DNA from: Methanoculleus bourgensis MS2
GTDB taxonomy: Archaea; Halobacteriota; Methanomicrobia; Methanomicrobiales; Methanoculleaceae
Reading direction: 5' to 3'
NCBI RefSeq assembly: GCF_000304355.2
Contig: NC_018227.2
Location: 1,178,001 to 1,242,000, forward strand
DNA length: 64,000 nucleotides
Part shown: one piece after another, positions 45,590 through 54,105 of the stretch
Numbering within the stretch: position 1 is the first letter of the stretch
Layout: every line of letters begins with the position of its first letter
Notes under the pieces: model-generated
Databases searched by the model: none
Seen by the model: only the letters and a program-made list of their open reading frames with translations
What the model was told of the DNA's origin: nothing
Made by a program: the position numbers and the translations under genes

Positions 45590-46288
45590 ATGGCAGATCA
45601 CGACAGGCCGCATGTGCTCATGATGTCAGAGATAACCGTCGACGGGAAACTCACCCTGAGGCGGGGGGCATCGAGCAAGATCCTCATGAAGTACATGGCA
45701 CCCGAGACCGAGATTCTCCTTCACCAGACCCGGGCGGAATGTGACGCCATCATGGTCGGGGCAAACACCATCAGGATCGACAACTCCTTCCTGACGGTCC
45801 GGCTGGTCGAGGGGAAAAGCCCGCTTCGTGTCATCCCGAGCAACCGGGCTGATATACCGCCGGACGCCAACATCCTCGGGCCGGACGCCCGGACGGTCAT
45901 CGCTGTCAGCGAGGCTGCACCGGCCGAGAAGGTTGCCCAGCTCCGGGAGAGCGGCGCCGATGTTGTTGTGGCGGGGGAACGCCAGGTTGACCTGCCAGAA
46001 CTGATGCGGGTCCTGAAGAGCGACTACGGCGTCTCAAGGATGATGATCGAGGGCGGGCCGACGCTGAACTGGTCCATGCTGAACCACCGTCTCGTGGACG
46101 AGATACGCCTGATCCACCTGCCGTTCATCGTAGGCGGTGCCGATACCCCGTCGCTTGTCGGCGGCATGCATATCGAGACTGAGAAAGAGATGATCCGGCT
46201 CTCCCTAAAACGCTACTTTATGTGCGGGAGCAACCTGGTCACCGAGTGGAACCTGCTCTACGGCGACGGAGACGGCAGCGGGGCCTGA
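45590..46288 (+). CDS. arfC: 2,5-diamino-6-ribosylamino-pyrimidinone 5'-phosphate reductase
   Basis: A 232-residue RibD-C-like reductase, second step of archaeal riboflavin and F420-precursor synthesis. Motifs: SEITVDGKLT (13-22), the MVGANTIRIDNSFLTVR stretch (about 55-71) and MMIEGGPTLNWSMLN (about 149-163) for NADPH. Length matches archaeal orthologues. Confidence 0.92.
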   Translation: MADHDRPHVLMMSEITVDGKLTLRRGASSKILMKYMAPETEILLHQTRAECDAIMVGANTIRIDNSFLTVRLVEGKSPLRVIPSNRADIPPDANILGPDARTVIAVSEAAPAEKVAQLRESGADVVVAGERQVDLPELMRVLKSDYGVSRMMIEGGPTLNWSMLNHRLVDEIRLIHLPFIVGGADTPSLVGGMHIETEKEMIRLSLKRYFMCGSNLVTEWNLLYGDGDGSGA

Positions 46289-46354
46289 CCGGCCCCATAC
46301 TCTGCTCTTTTTTGACGATCCGCCTCATATCCTTAACGCTGGCTTGATGCACTA

Positions 46355-46622
46355 GTGGAGCATTTCCTCTAAAATCTCCCATGGAGACCGCCCCTATTTG
46401 GCGAGTGGGGGGGAACATGGCTCTGTTTGTGCCCCGGGCATGGCTTCCTTGTGCGGGGAGGGGGCTTGTCCCCTCCCCTGCCCCCACCCCCCGAGGCGAT
46501 TCCCACCACAGTCCACTCCCCGGGCTCGCCCGGGGAATAGGTCGTGTTCGTGTGCAACATCGCCTCACGCGAGCGGCTGGCGATCCGCACCAGAACCCGC
46601 AAAATAAGATGAAATGCTCCAC
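46355..46622 (+). repeat. MITE-like repeat copy 6 (long form)
   Basis: Left end GTGGAGCATTTCC, right end AAATGCTCCAC, with CTAG on both sides. The interior is GC-rich (GGGAGGGGGCTTGTCCCC and the CCGAGGCGATTCCCACCAC block) and ends in GGCGATCCGCACC. It shares its right TA target with copy 7, so the two lie head to tail. Confidence 0.85.
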
Positions 46623-46624
46623 TA

Positions 46625-46776
46625 GTGGACCATTGCACCTAATATTTCCATGTGATTGTTGCGTCACGCAGAAGTGCGCGAAGAGCGCGAAGGGGACCAT
46701 ATCGTCCAGCAACCGAACTTCGCGGCTTCGCGCTCTTCGCGTGAGACGAGTGTAATAATTAGATGTAATGCTCCAC
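46625..46776 (+). repeat. MITE-like repeat copy 7 (short form, best preserved)
   Basis: A 152-bp element, left end GTGGACCATTGCACCTAATA, right end TTAGATGTAATGCTCCAC, flanked by CTAG. The interior folds back: GCGAAGAGCGCGAAG pairs with CTTCGCGCTCTTCGC. The right boundary supplies the first base of the truD stop codon. Confidence 0.88.
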
Positions 46777-48050
46777 TAGATCATAACATAGGGGTCTGCT
46801 TTCATGTACTCACGGCAGACCGTCGTTGCGTAGTGGCCGGGGGGGAGCGTGAACCCAAGACGGACGCTCTCATCTGATACCTCCGCCTGCAGGTCGGTAG
46901 AGAGTGTGATCGGCCTGAGAACCCCGTCGAATTTCATCTCCACGAACCGGGAAGCGCGCTCAAAGTCCCCGGCATCGATCCCCTCCTTCTGCATCAGTTC
47001 CTGCATGATCTCGTCCATCCGGCCATGTGGCACCACCGGCCCGGATCCCGGGATGAATATGGCGATCCGGCACCGTCCGCGACGGATCTGTAATTGCGCC
47101 GCCCTCATGTTCCGGGTTGTGACGATATCCTCGCGGCCGTCCTGGAAGAGCAGATGGTCGCCGACCTCAGGTTCGGTGAGCGACATGCCTTCATCGATGC
47201 GGCAGGAGAGCGCGCAGTTGAAGAGATACGACTGGAATGCGCTCACCAGGAGCGAGAGGAGTTTCGGGGGGAGTGCCCGGAGCGCACCGGCGTAGTCGCC
47301 GGGGTTTGCGACGAGATGGTTCGCCATCGCCCGTTCGTAGGTCATCTGGACCGGAAGTTCGGCGAGCGCGGCTCTTGCATCCCGGGTTTCGGCGAAGTGC
47401 GTCCTGGCGCCTTGAGCCTCTTCCGTCTCCAGGGGGTATGCCCTGCCTATGTAGGTGACCGCGGCTGCCTCGTAATCGCCGTTCAGGATCTTCTCGCCGA
47501 CGACATGGGTGACCGGCCTGACGACGCCGAACCGCTGCAGCCCGTAGTAGTTCGGTATCCCGGCGGCCGCCACCTCCGTGACCGCCTGCACCCGTGCGGC
47601 AAGATCCTCCGGGATACAGTCGCGGATGGTGATATCGAACCGGTTGCCGACAAGACCCCCAAGGGTGAGCGGGTGCTGCGACCGCCCGACGACCTCGAGC
47701 GAGATATCCTTGAGGTGCACCCGGCCGACCGCTTCAGGCGCAAGATCGTAGATCGATATGAACTGGGTGGTCACCGCGTTCTTGTCCTTGGTCCCGGCCC
47801 AGGCGATCCGCCGGTGGCTGATACCGAGCCGTTTTGCAATCTCCTTGACCGCCCGCTGAAGTTCCCAGTTTGTCTTGGAAAGCCGGCAGATCAGGTAGGA
47901 GCCATCGTCAGCGTCGGTGAACGGGAGCGGTATCTCCTCGACGATGAAGTCCTCGGGCCTTGAGCGGAGCCTTCCTCCGATCCCCGGGATGTCGGATGCG
48001 TAGTAGCGCATCCCCAGCTCCTCTTCCAGGGGGTAGGGTGTGCGCATCAT
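46776..48050 (-). CDS. truD: tRNA pseudouridine synthase TruD
   Basis: A 424-residue enzyme that isomerises U13 of tRNAs. The catalytic Asp89 is in AGTKDKNAVT, the family's central motif; the TruD insert domain spans about 150-320. Its TAG stop coincides with the end of the neighbouring repeat. It overlaps pth2 by four bases, so pth2 and truD are co-translated. Confidence 0.95.
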   Translation of the reverse strand: MMRTPYPLEEELGMRYYASDIPGIGGRLRSRPEDFIVEEIPLPFTDADDGSYLICRLSKTNWELQRAVKEIAKRLGISHRRIAWAGTKDKNAVTTQFISIYDLAPEAVGRVHLKDISLEVVGRSQHPLTLGGLVGNRFDITIRDCIPEDLAARVQAVTEVAAAGIPNYYGLQRFGVVRPVTHVVGEKILNGDYEAAAVTYIGRAYPLETEEAQGARTHFAETRDARAALAELPVQMTYERAMANHLVANPGDYAGALRALPPKLLSLLVSAFQSYLFNCALSCRIDEGMSLTEPEVGDHLLFQDGREDIVTTRNMRAAQLQIRRGRCRIAIFIPGSGPVVPHGRMDEIMQELMQKEGIDAGDFERASRFVEMKFDGVLRPITLSTDLQAEVSDESVRLGFTLPPGHYATTVCREYMKADPYVMI

Positions 48051-48409
48051 AGCAGCGAGAGGTCCCCGGTGATCCGGTCGAGATCCTCGGCACGGGCGGG
48101 CCCGAGGCCGAGCGCCGTCACCGTTCCCGGCGGTATCTCGGTCATCCCGGCGTCCTGGATGATCGATGTCGGGATGCCGGCCCGCTCCGCGATCGTCTTA
48201 AGTTCATAGAGTTCTCGTTCGCTCTGCACCTTCAGCACCACCTTCTTCTGCCCTTCATCCAGCCAGGCCTTCCTGGCGACTTTATCGGCCTTCTCGTAGG
48301 CTCCAATGGCAGCGTGGGCGGTCTGCGCACACTTTTTGCCGCAGGACATCCTGATATCGGCACGCACGACCAGACACTGTTTCCACTTAAACTCCCGTGT
48401 ATCAGGCAT
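48047..48409 (-). CDS. pth2: peptidyl-tRNA hydrolase (archaeal/eukaryotic type)
   Basis: A 120-residue Pth2 that frees tRNA from stalled peptidyl-tRNA. Typical residues: KQCLVVRADIRMSCGKKCAQTAHAA start (catalytic Lys and Thr/His region), the LKVQSERELYELK middle and the DAGMTEIPPGTVTALGLGP tail. Confidence 0.96.
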   Translation of the reverse strand: MPDTREFKWKQCLVVRADIRMSCGKKCAQTAHAAIGAYEKADKVARKAWLDEGQKKVVLKVQSERELYELKTIAERAGIPTSIIQDAGMTEIPPGTVTALGLGPARAEDLDRITGDLSLL

Positions 48410-48426
48410 TTCGTACTACCTGGGGC

Positions 48427-48600
48427 ATGATCCGTCAAATACGCATCTATGGGGACGGCGGTCGGAGCACGCACATCTGCTGCCCACATCCCGTGACCCC
48501 CTCGACTGCCGTCGGTAAAGGGATCCGTGAGGTGGTGCGCCAGGCTGAACCGGTGGGAGACCGGTGCATCAGATGCAGGACGGGGTGCAGAGGCGATTAG
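48427..48600 (+). CDS. possible small cysteine-rich protein
   Basis: A 57-residue frame with GC-rich third positions like the local genes. It has five cysteines, in HICCPH and RCIRCRTGC, and could bind metal. It diverges from pth2 with only 17 bases between starts, and I see no good ribosome site, so expression is doubtful. Confidence 0.4.
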   Translation: MIRQIRIYGDGGRSTHICCPHPVTPSTAVGKGIREVVRQAEPVGDRCIRCRTGCRGD

Positions 48601-48728
48601 CCGCCGGGGAAACGCTTCCAGGAGTGCGATCGAACCGGGCTTTCTCTCAGAATTATATTGGATTTGCGCCAATATGTGGGGGTTTTTTCTTGTAATAGTC
48701 TTTATCGGCCCCTGGATTTTAGGTAACC

Positions 48729-48740
48729 TATTTATAGGCG
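48729..48740 (+). promoter_or_regulatory. TATA box for the 48778 gene
   Basis: CTATTTATAGGC, about 45 bases before the ATG, leaving a short leader containing GAGGTGA as ribosome site. Confidence 0.5.
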
Positions 48741-48777
48741 GCGGACCATAATCTGGCATTGAACGAGGTGATTTTTT

Positions 48778-49371
48778 ATGGTAAACCGTGAACAGTTACT
48801 TGCCGAATCCAGGCAGGAGATGTATGACAGTCTTCCAAAGATTGCCGTCGGGATCGCCATTGCCTTCCTCATATGGCTCTTTGGTGTGCTCATCTTCCTG
48901 CCGCTTGCAAACATGCTCGGGGATCCGTTCCTCTTTGGCCTGATAGGCCTTGGCAGCCTGATCTCAGCGATAATCCTCATCGCACTCGTGCTCGTCATCT
49001 TCGGTATCTTCAAGGAGGTCCTTGATATCACCGATGCACTCGCGGGGTATGCTGCCGCGGCGTATTCCCGGGTAGAGACACCTGACGAGAAGGTCGAGCG
49101 TTACCAGCGGGCGTTCCGGGGTATCGCGTACGTGCTCCTTGCCGTCATCGCGTTTCTGTTCTTCCTGCCGTTCATCGCAGGGATCATCCCGGTTCTCGCA
49201 GGCATCGTGCTGGTCATTCTGGTCATCTGGGCGATCCTTGTCCTTTTCCGGACCGGCAGACTCTTCTCCGGAGAGATCGAGCGGTGGGCCGCGGATTTCT
49301 CCCGGCAGGTCGAGTCCCAGCGGCAGGAGATGGCCCTGAGGGAACAGCAGGCCGAAGAGAACAACGAGTAG
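48778..49371 (+). CDS. four-helix membrane protein, unknown
   Basis: A 197-residue protein with two hydrophobic hairpins (about residues 22-80 and 118-158) separated by a charged linker and a Glu/Gln-rich coiled C-terminus. Not recognised. GAGGTGA precedes the ATG. It is co-transcribed with the next small membrane protein (4-base gap). Confidence 0.7.
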   Translation: MVNREQLLAESRQEMYDSLPKIAVGIAIAFLIWLFGVLIFLPLANMLGDPFLFGLIGLGSLISAIILIALVLVIFGIFKEVLDITDALAGYAAAAYSRVETPDEKVERYQRAFRGIAYVLLAVIAFLFFLPFIAGIIPVLAGIVLVILVIWAILVLFRTGRLFSGEIERWAADFSRQVESQRQEMALREQQAEENNE

Positions 49372-49375
49372 GTCT

Positions 49376-49600
49376 ATGAGGAAGATATCAATCTACCTCA
49401 TTTTTGTGGCGATATGGGTGCTCGCCTCCGTGGCGGTTGCCGCATTCCCCGGCATCATGGCCCCGGTCGCCGGGGCGCTCGCGCTCACCCTCAATGAAAC
49501 GGTCGCACTCTTCCTCTCCCTGATGGTCGTGCTGACGATTATCTTCCTTGCATTCATCGGTCGGGAAACCGGCAGATTCGTGGCAGAGTATCTCTCGTAA
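49376..49600 (+). CDS. small two-helix membrane protein
   Basis: A 74-residue protein with helices at about 5-30 and 38-60 and an acidic/aromatic end. Not recognised; close coupling to the previous gene suggests a joint membrane complex. Confidence 0.65.
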   Translation: MRKISIYLIFVAIWVLASVAVAAFPGIMAPVAGALALTLNETVALFLSLMVVLTIIFLAFIGRETGRFVAEYLS

Positions 49601-49752
49601 GCAGCACGCCACCGCCGGCCGGCGCAACGTGACATGCCCATTTATACTCGTCGCGACCTAGTATAGTCAGCAAAGAAGTCGCCGGCTGGCCGGTCTGCAG
49701 ACCCGGGGACAGCCGGAATCTTAGTTATGCGAGGCATGGTAGTCTGACCTGG

Positions 49753-50895
49753 GATGTTGTTGTTGTAGGTGCAGGTCCTTCCGGGAGTGCCGCTGCCCGG
49801 GCGTGCGCGGAGAAGGGACTTGCGACGCTCTGTATCGAGGAACATGGGACGATCGGCTATCCTGTGCAGTGTGCGGGACTCCTCTCCACGTCCGCGTTTG
49901 ATGAGTGCGGCGTCTCCAGGGGATCAGTCCAGAACGAGGTGAGCGGTGCCCGGATGGTCTCAGACCTCGGGGGCGAACTCCTCTTCGACGCCCGGACCAC
50001 AAAGGCCTGTGTCGTGGATAGGTCTCTCCTCGACCGTGAGATGGCGCAGAGAGCGGCAGATGCCGGGGCCGAGTTCCTCCTCAAGACCAGTGTATCAGGC
50101 ATCAAGGGCTCCTCTCTCCTGACCCGCGGGGTCAGGGGGCGTGAAGAGATCCCCTTCCGGCTTGTCATCGCCGCAGACGGGCCGCGGGGTTCCGTTGCCC
50201 GGATGCTCGGCCTCCGGCGCCCGGAGATCTACCTCGGCGGGGTGCAGGCCGAGGTGCCGTGCAGGGTGGACCCGCGCTACGTGGAGCTGCACCCCAACGC
50301 CTCGCCCGACTTCTTCGGGTGGGTGATCCCGGTCTCGGCGACCAGGGCACGCATCGGTCTCTGTGCAAGAGAACACGCAAAAGACCACTTCGACCGGTTC
50401 ATCGCCCGGTATGGCGGGAACTGCATTCACCTTGCGAGCGGGGTCATCCCGCTCGGGGTTATGCCGCAGACCTACGGTCACCGCGCACTCTTTGTCGGTG
50501 ACGCGGCAGGTTTCCCCAAACCCACGTCAGGCGGCGGGATCTACACCGGTGTCAGGTCGGCAAAGCATGCGGCCGAGGTCGCGGCGGCCTGCTGCGCGCG
50601 CGGGGCTTTCGATGACGAGAGCCTCCGGGACTACGAGCGGCGCTGGAAGGAAGACTTCGGGAGAGAACTTGATACCGGATTGAAAGTGCTCCGGATGCGG
50701 CAGAGGATGACGCCGGAGGAGATCGACCGCCTTTGCCGGGCCTTAAATGACCCGAGCGTCATCGAGACGATCGTAGAGCACGGTGATATGGATAGGCCTG
50801 GCGCCCTGATCAGGAGGCTCGCCCTGAAACCCGCCCTGATCCGGGGCATGGGCATACTTTTTGCCTCTGGCGTACGTCAGATTCTTACAGGATGA
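49753..50895 (+). CDS. geranylgeranyl reductase family protein, start region damaged
   Basis: From 49753 the frame encodes 380 residues beginning DVVVVGAGPSGSAAA, the FAD dinucleotide loop that must be near the N-terminus, then GYPVQCAGLLS and the GDAAGFPKPTSGGGIYTG FAD motif (about 259-276). Such enzymes saturate the isoprenoid chains of archaeal lipids. No ATG, GTG or TTG lies in frame before 49753 back to the promoter TATA at 49638. The nearby ATGs (49727, 49736) are one base out of phase. The only in-frame start (GTG at 49864) would remove the FAD loop. Confidence 0.85.
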   Translation, partial: DVVVVGAGPSGSAAARACAEKGLATLCIEEHGTIGYPVQCAGLLSTSAFDECGVSRGSVQNEVSGARMVSDLGGELLFDARTTKACVVDRSLLDREMAQRAADAGAEFLLKTSVSGIKGSSLLTRGVRGREEIPFRLVIAADGPRGSVARMLGLRRPEIYLGGVQAEVPCRVDPRYVELHPNASPDFFGWVIPVSATRARIGLCAREHAKDHFDRFIARYGGNCIHLASGVIPLGVMPQTYGHRALFVGDAAGFPKPTSGGGIYTGVRSAKHAAEVAAACCARGAFDDESLRDYERRWKEDFGRELDTGLKVLRMRQRMTPEEIDRLCRALNDPSVIETIVEHGDMDRPGALIRRLALKPALIRGMGILFASGVRQILTG

Positions 50896-50930
50896 GATGT
50901 CCGTAGAGTTTGATCACACTTTTATATCTA

Positions 50931-50940
50931 AACGTATTAC
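50931..50940 (+). promoter_or_regulatory. TATA box of cbiMNOQ
   Basis: TTTATATCTA, about 25 bases before the cbiM ATG at 50959. This predicts a leaderless mRNA, which fits the absence of a ribosome site. Confidence 0.55.
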
Positions 50941-50958
50941 AAGTCTCTGGGTGTGTTT

Positions 50959-51597
50959 ATGCATATACCTGACGCGTTTATACCGATGGGACAGGCCCTG
51001 GTCTACTGGATCATCGCTCTCATCTTCATCGCTCTCGCCCTGCGGTGGGCGCGGAGTTCAATGAAAGAGGAAAAAGTGCCGCTGGTTGCTGTGCTTGCGG
51101 CAGGCATCTTTGCCATCCAGGCAGTTAACATCCCTATCCCCTGGGGGACGAGCGGACATATGGTCGGGGCGGCGCTTGCGGCTATCGTGCTCGGGTCGCC
51201 GTATGCAGGAGTCTTCGTCCTGACGCTGGTGCTCCTCGTGCAGGGTATCATATTCGGTGACGGCGGCATCACGGTGATGGGTGCGAACATCATCAACATG
51301 GGCGTCGTCGGCGGGTTTGTCGGCTACTATGGCTACACCGCACTCAACGGCGTTATGAACAACGCATACGTCGCTGCGTTCATCGCCGGGTGGGCGTCGC
51401 TCTTCATCTCGGCGATCCTCTGTGCGGTCGAACTCGCGATCGCCGGCACGTTCCCGCTGGATCTCGGCCTCACGTTCATGGGAGCGTACCACGCCGTCAT
51501 CGGTCTCATCGAGGGCGGGATCACCGCTGTTGCCCTCTACCTGATCGCATCGGCGCGGCCTGATATCCTTGAACGTCCAGCGGGGGTGACCGCGTAA
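50959..51597 (+). CDS. cbiM: Co/Ni ECF transporter substrate-binding subunit CbiM
   Basis: A 212-residue S component with seven membrane helices. The start at 50959 gives MHIPDAF; the N-terminal Met-His-Ile is itself a metal ligand in this family, so the two extra codons of the longer frame are excluded. A second His lies in TSGHMVGA. First gene of a four-gene metal importer, feeding cobamide or nickel enzymes of methanogenesis. Confidence 0.94.
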   Translation: MHIPDAFIPMGQALVYWIIALIFIALALRWARSSMKEEKVPLVAVLAAGIFAIQAVNIPIPWGTSGHMVGAALAAIVLGSPYAGVFVLTLVLLVQGIIFGDGGITVMGANIINMGVVGGFVGYYGYTALNGVMNNAYVAAFIAGWASLFISAILCAVELAIAGTFPLDLGLTFMGAYHAVIGLIEGGITAVALYLIASARPDILERPAGVTA

Positions 51598-51947
51598 TGG
51601 AGAAGAAGCAGTATATCATGATCGGTATCGCGATCGCGCTTGTGATCGCCGTTGCCGCACCGTTCATCGCGTCCGGAAACCCTGACGGCCTCGAGAGCGC
51701 GTTCTTCAGCATCCACGGTGCAAAAGACTTCCGGGGTGACGAACTTGACGAAGATGCCGCCGAGGCCGCGGAGGAACAGGCAATCGCCATCACCGGGAAC
51801 GATTTTTCGTTCGATGCGCCGCTGCCTGACTACGGCATCGAGGGTCTGGATAAACCGGGAGAGGTGCTTGCCGTCGTTATCGGCACGCTTCTTATGCTGA
51901 TTCTGGTCTACGGGGTTGCCCGGATGACGGCCCGACCCGATAACTAG
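51597..51947 (+). CDS. cbiN: CbiN-like PDGLE-domain subunit
   Basis: A 116-residue protein with one helix at each end and an exposed acidic middle. NPDGLES after the first helix is the family signature; the second helix anchors the C-terminus. Its ATG overlaps the cbiM stop by one base. It assists metal loading of CbiM. Confidence 0.88.
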   Translation: MEKKQYIMIGIAIALVIAVAAPFIASGNPDGLESAFFSIHGAKDFRGDELDEDAAEAAEEQAIAITGNDFSFDAPLPDYGIEGLDKPGEVLAVVIGTLLMLILVYGVARMTARPDN

Positions 51948-51978
51948 ATACCCAACAAAATCCCTACTTTTTGCTATC

Positions 51979-52812
51979 ATGCACCTGGTCGAGACACGCG
52001 ATCTCACCCATGTCTATCGCGGCAACCTTCCCGCCCTTCAAGGCGTGAACTTCATCGCAGAGAGAAAGTCCCGTATCGCAGTCATCGGGCCGAACGGGGC
52101 CGGAAAGAGCACTCTCTTCAAACACTTCAACGGCATACTCAAGCCCACATCCGGCGAGGTGCTGGTCAGGGGTGAGCCGGTCACGAAGGAGAACGTCCGG
52201 GAAGTCAGGAAGTTCGTGGGGATCGTCTTTCAGAACCCCGACGACCAGATCTTCTCCCCCACCGTGGAGCAGGATGTTGCGTTCGGCCCGACCAACCTCG
52301 GGCTCGACGAGGCCACCGTCGCTCACCGTGTTGAGGGGGCCCTGCACCTCCTTGGTATCGAGGACCTCCGCGAGCGCGTGCCGCACCACCTCTCAGGCGG
52401 CGAGAAGAAGAGGGTCGCCATCGCGGGCATCCTCGCGATGGAGCCGCAGGTCTTGGTGCTCGACGAACCGACCGCCGGACTCGACCCCCAGGGCGTCATC
52501 GACCTCATGGGGTTCGTCAACCGGCTGCCCGAGGATTACGGCATGACCGTGATCTTCTCGACACACCATGTCGACCTCGTGGCTGAGATGGCGGATTTCA
52601 TCTACGTGATGGACCAGGGCCAGATTGTAGCCTCCGGGACGGTCGAGGAGATCTTCGCCCGTCCGGAGCTGCTCGCCCGGACCAGACTTGATGTGCCGGT
52701 CATACCGAAACTGATCCGGTCGCTGCAGGAGAGCGGTGTTGCCATCGATATGGCCTACACCTACGAGGATGCGCAGAAGTCGTTCCTTGACGCCTACACG
52801 AGAAGAGCATGA
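51979..52812 (+). CDS. cbiO: Co/Ni ECF transporter ATPase CbiO
   Basis: A 277-residue ABC ATPase. Walker A GPNGAGKST (about 37-45), signature LSGGEKKR (about 138-145), Walker B VLVLDEPTAGLD (about 156-167) and the FSTHHVD switch histidine are intact. It overlaps cbiQ by four bases. Confidence 0.94.
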   Translation: MHLVETRDLTHVYRGNLPALQGVNFIAERKSRIAVIGPNGAGKSTLFKHFNGILKPTSGEVLVRGEPVTKENVREVRKFVGIVFQNPDDQIFSPTVEQDVAFGPTNLGLDEATVAHRVEGALHLLGIEDLRERVPHHLSGGEKKRVAIAGILAMEPQVLVLDEPTAGLDPQGVIDLMGFVNRLPEDYGMTVIFSTHHVDLVAEMADFIYVMDQGQIVASGTVEEIFARPELLARTRLDVPVIPKLIRSLQESGVAIDMAYTYEDAQKSFLDAYTRRA

Positions 52813-53624
52813 TCGACGACCTCTACGCTATCGAGAAGTCGGCCTACCGGGACAGCGTCATCCACCGGCTGGACGCAAGGGTCAAGCTCGTCATCGCCCT
52901 CGCCGGTATCGTCGCGATTGTGGCGATGCCGTACTCGACCAGGGTCTACGAACTCGGCGCCATCCTCTTCGCCTTCTTCATCGTCCTCTGGATCTGCTCG
53001 CGTCTCTCGCCGCTCGTCTATCTCCGGCGGCTTCTCCTCATCCTGCCGTTTGGGATCTTCCTCATCGGTTTCCAGATATTTGTGAAGAACAGGTACTACG
53101 ATGTCTTTCATCCGATCGCGACCCTGCCGTTCGGGATCGAGATCTATGCGGAGTCGGTAGAGTTCGCTTCGATCCTCCTCGTGAAGTTCATCGTCAGCAT
53201 ATCGTTCATCATTCTGCTCTCGTCGACGACGAAGATGCAGGACCTGCTTGAGGCGTCGGGGAGGCTCGGCCTGCCCCGGGAGTTCATCCTCCCGCTCGGC
53301 ATGATGATCCGCTATATCTTCGTCTTTGCCGAGATCTTCGGGAAGATACGGTCCGCGATGGATACCCGGTGCTTCGACCCCTTCGACCGCAACCTCCCCT
53401 ACCGCTACCGGCTTCGCCAGCTTGGCTACACGGTCGGTATGCTCTTCATCAGGTCGTATGAGCAGGGCGAGCGCACCTACATGAGTATGCTCTGCCGTGG
53501 GTACGGGGAGGGGGGCCACCTCCATATCCGATCTAAGCCCATCGGTGCTAAAGAAGCCTCGTTCTTCGCCGGTGCGCTTGCCTTCATCGTGCTCTCCACG
53601 GTCCTGATCTACCTGCATCCGTGA
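52809..53624 (+). CDS. cbiQ: Co/Ni ECF transporter transmembrane subunit CbiQ
   Basis: A 271-residue T component with about five membrane helices and the two coupling-helix Ala-Arg-Gly-like segments (MDTRCFD near 185 and MLCRGYGEGG near 235) that contact the ATPases. Ends three bases before a MITE-like element. Confidence 0.92.
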   Translation: MIDDLYAIEKSAYRDSVIHRLDARVKLVIALAGIVAIVAMPYSTRVYELGAILFAFFIVLWICSRLSPLVYLRRLLLILPFGIFLIGFQIFVKNRYYDVFHPIATLPFGIEIYAESVEFASILLVKFIVSISFIILLSSTTKMQDLLEASGRLGLPREFILPLGMMIRYIFVFAEIFGKIRSAMDTRCFDPFDRNLPYRYRLRQLGYTVGMLFIRSYEQGERTYMSMLCRGYGEGGHLHIRSKPIGAKEASFFAGALAFIVLSTVLIYLHP

Positions 53625-53628
53625 ACTA

Positions 53629-54077
53629 CTGGACCATTTCACCTTATCTTGCGGGTCCTGGTACAGATCGCCACCTCCCGCGTTGAGCGCGAAGGACGCG
53701 AAGTGGAGTTGCTGGACGATATAGTTCCCTTCGCGGCTTCGCGTCCTTCGCGTGAGGCCTTGTTTGTTACCCCTGTAATTACCTCTCGCGTTGCCGCGAA
53801 GGACGCGAAGTCCGTGTACCTCCCAACCGGAACCCTTCGCGCTCTCCCGCGTGCTTTCGCGTGAGGTTGCGGTATACAGAGGCGCTGCAGTCTCTCTCGC
53901 GAAGCGCGCCATGAGCCTTTGGCTCATAGATGAGCATGAAAAACAGCGATGGCCGGCCCGTATTGGTCATAGCCGTCTCTTCGAGGGGACGCTCTCCAGA
54001 CACGGAGGGGTTTTTCATACCAGCCGCGAAGGGTGCGGCGCGACAATCGCGTGGAAATATTAGATGCAATGGACCAC
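53629..54077 (+). repeat. MITE-like repeat copy 8 (449 bp)
   Basis: Left end CTGGACCATTTCACCTTATC then GCGGGTCCTGG; right end TTAGATGCAATGGACCAC. Several GCGAAGGACGCGAAG blocks and their reverse complements lie inside, as does GTTGCTGGACGATATAG, the reverse of the core in copy 7. Likely two short copies joined. It lies between convergent cbiQ and the channel gene. Confidence 0.8.
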
Positions 54078-54105
54078 TAGAACACTCTCCAAAAACCGGT
54101 TTTTT

